Below are positions 59,751 through 64,000 of a stretch of 64,000 nt of DNA, one piece after another. The DNA is from JAFGLZ01 sp964390905 (GTDB lineage Bacteria > Planctomycetota > Phycisphaerae > UBA1845 > JAFGLZ01): positions 8,535-72,534 of the forward strand of contig CAYMLO010000032.1 of NCBI GenBank assembly GCA_964390905.1, given 5' to 3'. Under the pieces are notes generated by a model. That model was not told where the DNA came from and did not search any database. It was given only the letters and a program-made list of their open reading frames with translations. A program made the position numbers and the translations under genes. Within the stretch, counting starts at the first letter, position 1, and each line of letters begins with the position of its first letter.

Positions 59751-62399
59751 GTGAGCGTGTGGCAGGGACCCGTGAACGTCGGCTGGCTCGTCTGCCTGTT
59801 GTGGACGTGCGCCTCGGGCGAAGTACGAGATGAACCCCGGTCCGGCGAAGGAACAGTGGCCGATGCGCCGTACATCAACACCTGGCTGGTGGCTGGCACG
59901 TTCGACAACGACCGCAAGAACGCCGGATACGACCGCGACTGGATCGGCGAGGCGGCCGCAGCGCCAAAGGAGGGTAGGATATCGGCCGGCAGGACGTGGC
60001 GGTACTTCGATGACCGGCTGTTTTCGCGCAACTACGACGACTACCAGGATCTGTTTAGCTACTTCAAGATCAAGCGCGGCGAGTCGGTGGCGGCCAAGGT
60101 CGCCTACGCGCACGTCTACATCCACAGTCCGCGTCCCCAAGCGGGACAGCTGCGTCTCGGAGCCGACAACGAGTTCAAAGCCTGGGTCAACGGCGTCCAA
60201 GTCGCCGCCAGCACGAAGGGCCATCCCCACCGCGACGCCGTCAAGATCGACGTATCGCTCCGGGCGGGATGGAACCGCATCCTGCTCAAGATCGCCAACC
60301 AACAGAACGGACGGTTCGGGTTCTACGCACGCCTGTCGGACAAGCAAGGGCAGCGCCTGGCGGGCCTGACCTACTCGGTGAACGGCGCCGGAGACGCACT
60401 GGCGGTGTCCACCGGCCCCATGGGTGACGCAAACACGTCCTCCATGCCGACCGCGTACCGGGAGTGGCCCTACGTGGGCGCCGACGCGATTCGCCATCTG
60501 GGCCCCAACCACGACATCGCTCCGTATCTGCTGAAGCAACCAAGGCTGGCGATGAAGGCGTCTGACTTCGCTCTGATGGCGGCGGGCGGCCAACCGCCGT
60601 ATCGATGGTCGCTGGCGGACGGACAGTTGCCCTCGGGCCTGTCGCTACGTCGAGACGGGTCAATCACGGGAACGATCACAGCGGCAGCCAAGCTCGGCGT
60701 CCATCGATTCAGAGTCAGGGCCACTGACGGAGTCGGCAAGGTCGCGGACAAGACGCTGGAAATGACGGTCCAGGAGCGCCCGAATCTGTGGTACGAGCAG
60801 GCGCGGCTGACGGCGCTGATTCATCATCCCGAGGCCATGCCCGAGGCTCAGTTCACCGAGTTCGCTGCCTTGATGAAGCGACAGGGATACGGCGTGGGCA
60901 TGATCATCAGCTACAACAACGGTCGGCACCGATACCGCTGGCCGTCAATCTACCAGCCGGCCTGCCCGGTGGGCGACCTGGTCGGCAAGTACAAGTCGGC
61001 GCTGGAATCGGCCGGCGTGAAGTTCGGGATGTACGTCGGCAACCTGAACGGCGCCAATCATGGCGGAGCGAACGGATCGATTCTGCTGGTGGAAGACGCA
61101 ATGCGGCGATACCGCCCCACCGCCTTCTGGTTCGACTGGGCCGGTTGGCATGGCGAGTCGCTCGACGCCATCTACAGCATGATCCGTAGCTACAGCCCTC
61201 AGACGGTGATCGTCCTCAACGGCGTACCGACGATCTGCAACGGCGATTGGGACGTCATCGTGCTGGAGGGATGGGGGGCGTGGGGCAGACGTCACTGGGA
61301 CCTCTGGCCGTTCCACATCGACTGGCCCAAGCGACACGCCGTCGAGACCTGGCGATTGGTGGCCGATCCGGAGTTTGAAGCCTCACCCGGCGTGTGGTCC
61401 GACTGGCGGGACTACCTGCGGCTGCAGATCTCCCTCATCGGCGAAGGGTTCATCGCCAACATCGACCACAGCCCGACCATCCGGATGGGCGAGGCGCCGG
61501 TCGGGCAGGTCGGAACACGTGCCTGGCCGGGCGGCCGGCTGGCGTGTCTGGACAACTCTCATGTCTGGCAGTGCCACCGCCAGATGACGGTGTGGGCCAA
61601 TCCGCTGGGGCGGCCCGCGCTGACTGAATCCTACACGAACGTCAACCCAGGTCCGCTTCCCGAAGCCCAATGGGGCTACAGCACGATCAACCTGAGCCGC
61701 GACGCGGTCTACCTCCACATGCTCGTCAATCCCCGAGGCAAGACGGGCCTGCCGAGCTCTGATAGGCTTGCCATCGGGCCGATCCGACAGAAGGTCAAAC
61801 GCGTCTGCTGGATGAACCGGAACATCGAACTGCCTTTCACCCAGGACGAGCACCGCCTGACGATCCAGCTCGAGGGCGTGATCGCCGACACCATCGACAC
61901 GATCTTCAAGATCGTACTGGCCGGCCCCCATCCTCTGGTCGACACGAAGGGGCTGGGGCGCCCGCAGAAGCCCATTCCGTCGGACAACCTGGCGACGCAC
62001 AGACCCTCGCGTCTGTTGAGCACCGACGGCCAGCGGACACTGATGGCCAGCGCGTTCCACTTCGCGCGGTATGGGGTCGACGGCGACCCGACCTCGGTCG
62101 CACAGGGCGCGCACGAGTGGGCGTGGACGTATCACGTGGACCTGGAAGACACCCATGCCGTCCGCCGCGTCGTCATCAACTTCGGCAACGTCTACGCCAC
62201 GGAGTACAAGCTCCACCTGTCGCCGGACGGCACGACCTGGAAGACCGTCGCCCACGTTACTGGATGCAGCGGCGGGAAACGGGAACATGCGTTCGACCCG
62301 CTCGAGACACAATTCATCCGCGTCCAGGCCGTCAAACCGAACGGCCCGAACCAGCCCGGAGCTCAGATGTCGATCGCCGAGCTGGAAGTCTACGAGTAG
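59751..62399 (+). CDS. Secreted GH29-like glycosidase with Ig-like and discoidin-like modules
   Basis: 882 residues. A short signal (WLVCLLWTCASGEV) is at the start. After a beta domain (about 40-215) comes a cadherin/Ig-like module (LMAAGGQPPYRWSLADGQLPSGLSL, near 280-345). The middle (about 345-620) is a TIM-barrel like alpha-L-fucosidases: RYRPTAFWFDWAGWHGE places the expected nucleophile Asp in WFDW, after FGMYVG. The last about 140 residues are a C-terminal F5/8 type C-like module (LEDTHAVRRVVINFGNVYATEY, MSIAELEVYE). It probably releases a terminal sugar from a polysaccharide. GTG 59751 follows AGGGAGG by 9 nt. Confidence 0.7.
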   Translation: MSVWQGPVNVGWLVCLLWTCASGEVRDEPRSGEGTVADAPYINTWLVAGTFDNDRKNAGYDRDWIGEAAAAPKEGRISAGRTWRYFDDRLFSRNYDDYQDLFSYFKIKRGESVAAKVAYAHVYIHSPRPQAGQLRLGADNEFKAWVNGVQVAASTKGHPHRDAVKIDVSLRAGWNRILLKIANQQNGRFGFYARLSDKQGQRLAGLTYSVNGAGDALAVSTGPMGDANTSSMPTAYREWPYVGADAIRHLGPNHDIAPYLLKQPRLAMKASDFALMAAGGQPPYRWSLADGQLPSGLSLRRDGSITGTITAAAKLGVHRFRVRATDGVGKVADKTLEMTVQERPNLWYEQARLTALIHHPEAMPEAQFTEFAALMKRQGYGVGMIISYNNGRHRYRWPSIYQPACPVGDLVGKYKSALESAGVKFGMYVGNLNGANHGGANGSILLVEDAMRRYRPTAFWFDWAGWHGESLDAIYSMIRSYSPQTVIVLNGVPTICNGDWDVIVLEGWGAWGRRHWDLWPFHIDWPKRHAVETWRLVADPEFEASPGVWSDWRDYLRLQISLIGEGFIANIDHSPTIRMGEAPVGQVGTRAWPGGRLACLDNSHVWQCHRQMTVWANPLGRPALTESYTNVNPGPLPEAQWGYSTINLSRDAVYLHMLVNPRGKTGLPSSDRLAIGPIRQKVKRVCWMNRNIELPFTQDEHRLTIQLEGVIADTIDTIFKIVLAGPHPLVDTKGLGRPQKPIPSDNLATHRPSRLLSTDGQRTLMASAFHFARYGVDGDPTSVAQGAHEWAWTYHVDLEDTHAVRRVVINFGNVYATEYKLHLSPDGTTWKTVAHVTGCSGGKREHAFDPLETQFIRVQAVKPNGPNQPGAQMSIAELEVYE

Positions 62400-62754
62400 C
62401 CTGCCCCACCCAGCGCGTCGGAAGTCGGGCCAACGAGATGCCGGGCCTGACAGGACGATTAAGGCGTCGGATCATCTCTGGATCTGCAACGTTACGCCCT
62501 TCCTGCAAACGAGTTGTAGCATACTGCAGCAGCCGGCACGTGCTGGGGTAGTCTGGGACTGGGCTAGAGATGACCAAACAACTTCATCATCGTAGCGTAT
62601 GAATACCTAAGAACTTTTTGTACGCAAATGCAAGCTACGCAGCTTTCAGGGGTTGTGAGAATTGGCCGACGGCTGAAAAAAAACCTATGCAAGCTTTTTT
62701 TTTAAAGCACTTTACGACAATTGTAAAATCGCAGTCGATTTGCTGGCCTCCTCG
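62400..62754. other. AT-rich regulatory region before the pyrK leader
   Basis: No gene is visible. From about 62580 the sequence is clearly richer in A and T than the rest. It has an A8 tract (62676-62683) and a T9 tract (62695-62703) 11 nt apart, a direct repeat ATGCAAGCT (62628-62636 and 62687-62695) and an inverted repeat TTTAC..GTAAA (62711-62727) just before the -35 box. These look like binding sites or a bent DNA segment feeding the promoter. Confidence 0.5.
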
Positions 62755-62783
62755 TTGACACTCGCCGAATCATCTGATATAGT
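62755..62783 (+). promoter_or_regulatory. Strong sigma70 promoter of the leader RNA
   Basis: TTGACA (62755-62760), a 17-nt spacer and TATAGT (62778-62783). The -35 is perfect, the spacer optimal and the -10 one step from consensus. The predicted start is near 62790. Confidence 0.75.
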
Positions 62784-62789
62784 CCCGAG

Positions 62790-62918
62790 TGGTCCGGGTG
62801 GCTTGGGAATCCAAGCCGGCCGAAATCGCGATTCAAAGCGCAGTCGCGCTTCACAGGTTTGGCTGTTCTAGCCGTGGCGCACTTCCGGATTGGCGTTTGT
62901 CAGTCCGGAAGTTTTTTT
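62790..62918 (+). ncRNA. Predicted about 130-nt structured RNA or attenuating leader
   Basis: The transcript from the promoter at 62755 would run to the terminator at 62881-62918 and holds three more hairpins: a 7-bp stem with GAAT loop (62800-62817), a 6-bp stem (62836-62851) and a 4-bp stem (62861-62873). No convincing short peptide is seen. It could be an independent small RNA or a leader whose terminator is opened by a signal to allow pyrK. I recognise no known riboswitch or PyrR site. Confidence 0.5.
62881..62918 (+). terminator. Intrinsic terminator or attenuator upstream of pyrK
   Basis: A 9-bp perfect stem (ACTTCCGGA/TCCGGAAGT) with a 14-nt loop is followed directly by seven T (62912-62918). 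It is the only textbook intrinsic terminator I find in the window. It ends 61 nt before the pyrK ATG. Confidence 0.8.
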
Positions 62919-62979
62919 GCGCGCGGCGCTGCGGCGCCACGCACGTTGCGGTCGACCTGCGTTATGATGGTTGAGATTC

Positions 62980-63921
62980 ATGCGACCCCATCTACCTGAC
63001 ACATTGCCTGACCGCATCCGGCGCGTCCTGGCGTTGACGGTAAGCGAGAACGTGCAATTGTGCGACGAACATTACCGTCTTCGGCTGGCTGCTGCGGACC
63101 GGGTTTGCGCCCAGCCTGGACAGTTTATTCAGCTCTGCTGTAAGCGGCTGTCTGGTTACGATCATGAAGGTTCCGTTCTGCTTCCGCGTCCTTTCAGCAT
63201 CGGCGGCCTGCGCGTCCTCGACGGGCGCACCGAGATGGACGTGATCTACCGGGTCGTGGGTCCGGGCACGACTTGGATGACGGGTCTCCGGACGGGCGAA
63301 CGGATCCGCGCGCTCGGACCACTGGGCAATGGCTTCGGTCTGCCGGAGGATCGGACGACCGTATACGTGGTGGGCGGCGGGGTCGGTCTGCCGCCGATCG
63401 TGTGGCTGGCTGAGCACCTAAGGACAGCCGGCCATGAAGTCGTTGCGTTTTACGGCGCGAGAACGGCGCGCTTGATGGCCCTAACGGTGGAGGGAACGCC
63501 GCCGACGGACCCGACGGCGTCGTCGATGGCGGCTCAGGAGTTCTCCCGCCTTGGCGCGGCGACGGTGCTGACGACCGATGACGGCAGTCTCGGCGTGCGA
63601 GGTCTGGTAAGTTCAGCGATGATGGCCTATCACGCGGCGCATCCGTGTCCGACCGATGGGTTGATGGTCTACACGTGTGGTCCGGAACCCATGATGGCGG
63701 CGGTGGCCGGTTGGTGTTTGGAACAGAACGTCCGTTGCCAGGTGTGCATGGAACGGATGATGGCGTGCGGTGTCGGAACGTGCCAGTCCTGTGTGGTGCC
63801 TGTTCGCGACGATCGCGCTCCGCCGGGTCACGTCTACAGGCTGTGCTGCACGGATGGTCCCGTGTTTGACGCCCGAGACATCATGTGGGAGACGCCTGCA
63901 TTCCGTGGGGAGGTCTCTTGA
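62980..63921 (+). CDS. pyrK: Dihydroorotate dehydrogenase B, electron-transfer subunit
   Basis: 313 residues. It carries electrons from dihydroorotate oxidation to NAD in class 1B enzymes. The FAD motif is RPFSIGG (70-76), the NAD motif VGGGVGLPPIVWLAEHL (131-147), and the [2Fe-2S] cysteines are Cys263, Cys268, Cys271 and Cys289 or 290 in MMACGVGTCQSCVVP and RLCCTDGPVF. The ATG 62980 is chosen over TTG 62971. It lies after a terminated leader, so it may be regulated by attenuation. Its partner pyrD should follow but the window ends too soon to see it clearly. Confidence 0.88.
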   Translation: MRPHLPDTLPDRIRRVLALTVSENVQLCDEHYRLRLAAADRVCAQPGQFIQLCCKRLSGYDHEGSVLLPRPFSIGGLRVLDGRTEMDVIYRVVGPGTTWMTGLRTGERIRALGPLGNGFGLPEDRTTVYVVGGGVGLPPIVWLAEHLRTAGHEVVAFYGARTARLMALTVEGTPPTDPTASSMAAQEFSRLGAATVLTTDDGSLGVRGLVSSAMMAYHAAHPCPTDGLMVYTCGPEPMMAAVAGWCLEQNVRCQVCMERMMACGVGTCQSCVVPVRDDRAPPGHVYRLCCTDGPVFDARDIMWETPAFRGEVS

Positions 63922-64000
63922 ACCCTCGCCTCACTTGAGTGGACCCAGGTGGCAAGCGTGGCGGGCGCGTGTCGGTGGCACAGTTGCGCCGAACACGGCG
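63922..64000. other. Window edge, no gene recognised
   Basis: 79 nt after pyrK. The pyrD gene would be expected here, but none of the three forward frames clearly starts with its conserved N-terminus. Confidence 0.3.

Noticed and set aside
62676..62703. A8/T9 tract pair as an intrinsic terminator
   Set aside because: The only possible stem is A-T pairs around an 11-nt loop; there is no GC-rich stem before the T tract.
62789..62974. 61-residue open frame inside the pyrK leader
   Set aside because: No ribosome site, runs through the terminator hairpin and shows no family resemblance; more likely structured RNA.

Overview
The window is high-GC DNA with dense coding on both strands. It most likely comes from a planctomycete or a close relative in the PVC group, possibly Phycisphaerae-like. 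The markers are a prepilin-type pseudopilin with an H-x-DG C-terminus (3668-4405), a double DUF1080 protein, many large secreted glycan-active proteins and small lipoproteins, a heparinase II/III-like giant protein, and an LptF/LptG outer-membrane transport pair. No rRNA, tRNA, CRISPR array, phage or transposase gene is visible. The taxonomic call is an inference from gene content.

Layout. 1-5 kb: start of serA, a soluble GAF-PAS histidine kinase, an S66 LD-carboxypeptidase fused to a DUF123 (GIY-YIG-like) domain, a pseudopilin and a thioredoxin-like lipoprotein. 5-14 kb: very large secreted proteins (GH42-like and heparinase-like) and an Ntn-hydrolase asparaginase. 14-20.6 kb (minus strand): a compact operon of GT2, an ArnT/PMT-type membrane glycosyltransferase, UDP-xylose synthase and a 985-residue secreted protein; it resembles a lipid-linked pentose pathway. 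20.7-29 kb: ATP-grasp ligase, DUF3467, TPR protein, LOG protein, a lone Clp N-domain protein overlapping a membrane protein, and a SpoIIE phosphatase. 29-34 kb: GH78 rhamnosidase, DUF1080 protein and an orphan sugar-binding lipoprotein. 34.3-34.5 kb: a 187-bp near-palindromic REP-doublet-like element. 35-39 kb: a phosphonate catabolic module (phnX, mmsA-type dehydrogenase, class III PLP enzyme of the PbfA type). 39-49 kb: radical SAM sulfatase maturase, Tat-exported ferredoxin-type aldo/keto reductase with a coupled lipoprotein, Maf, TrmB, two lipoproteins, an SGNH protein and an HPS-RraA fusion. 49.5-53.6 kb: aminotransferase and LptF/LptG permeases in one operon. 53.7-57.1 kb: the SAM-cycle module (ArsR-methyltransferase regulator, ahcY, O-methyltransferase). 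57-62.4 kb: polyprenyl-phosphate GlcNAc-1-P transferase, PfkB kinase and a GH29-like secreted protein. 62.4-64 kb: an AT-rich regulatory region, a strong promoter driving a short structured and terminated transcript, then pyrK.

Three coherent modules stand out: phosphonate carbon and phosphorus recovery, the S-adenosylhomocysteine cycle under a probably autoregulated leaderless regulator, and pentose decoration of the cell surface. The least explained objects are the 34.4-kb inverted element and the about 130-nt terminated leader RNA before pyrK.
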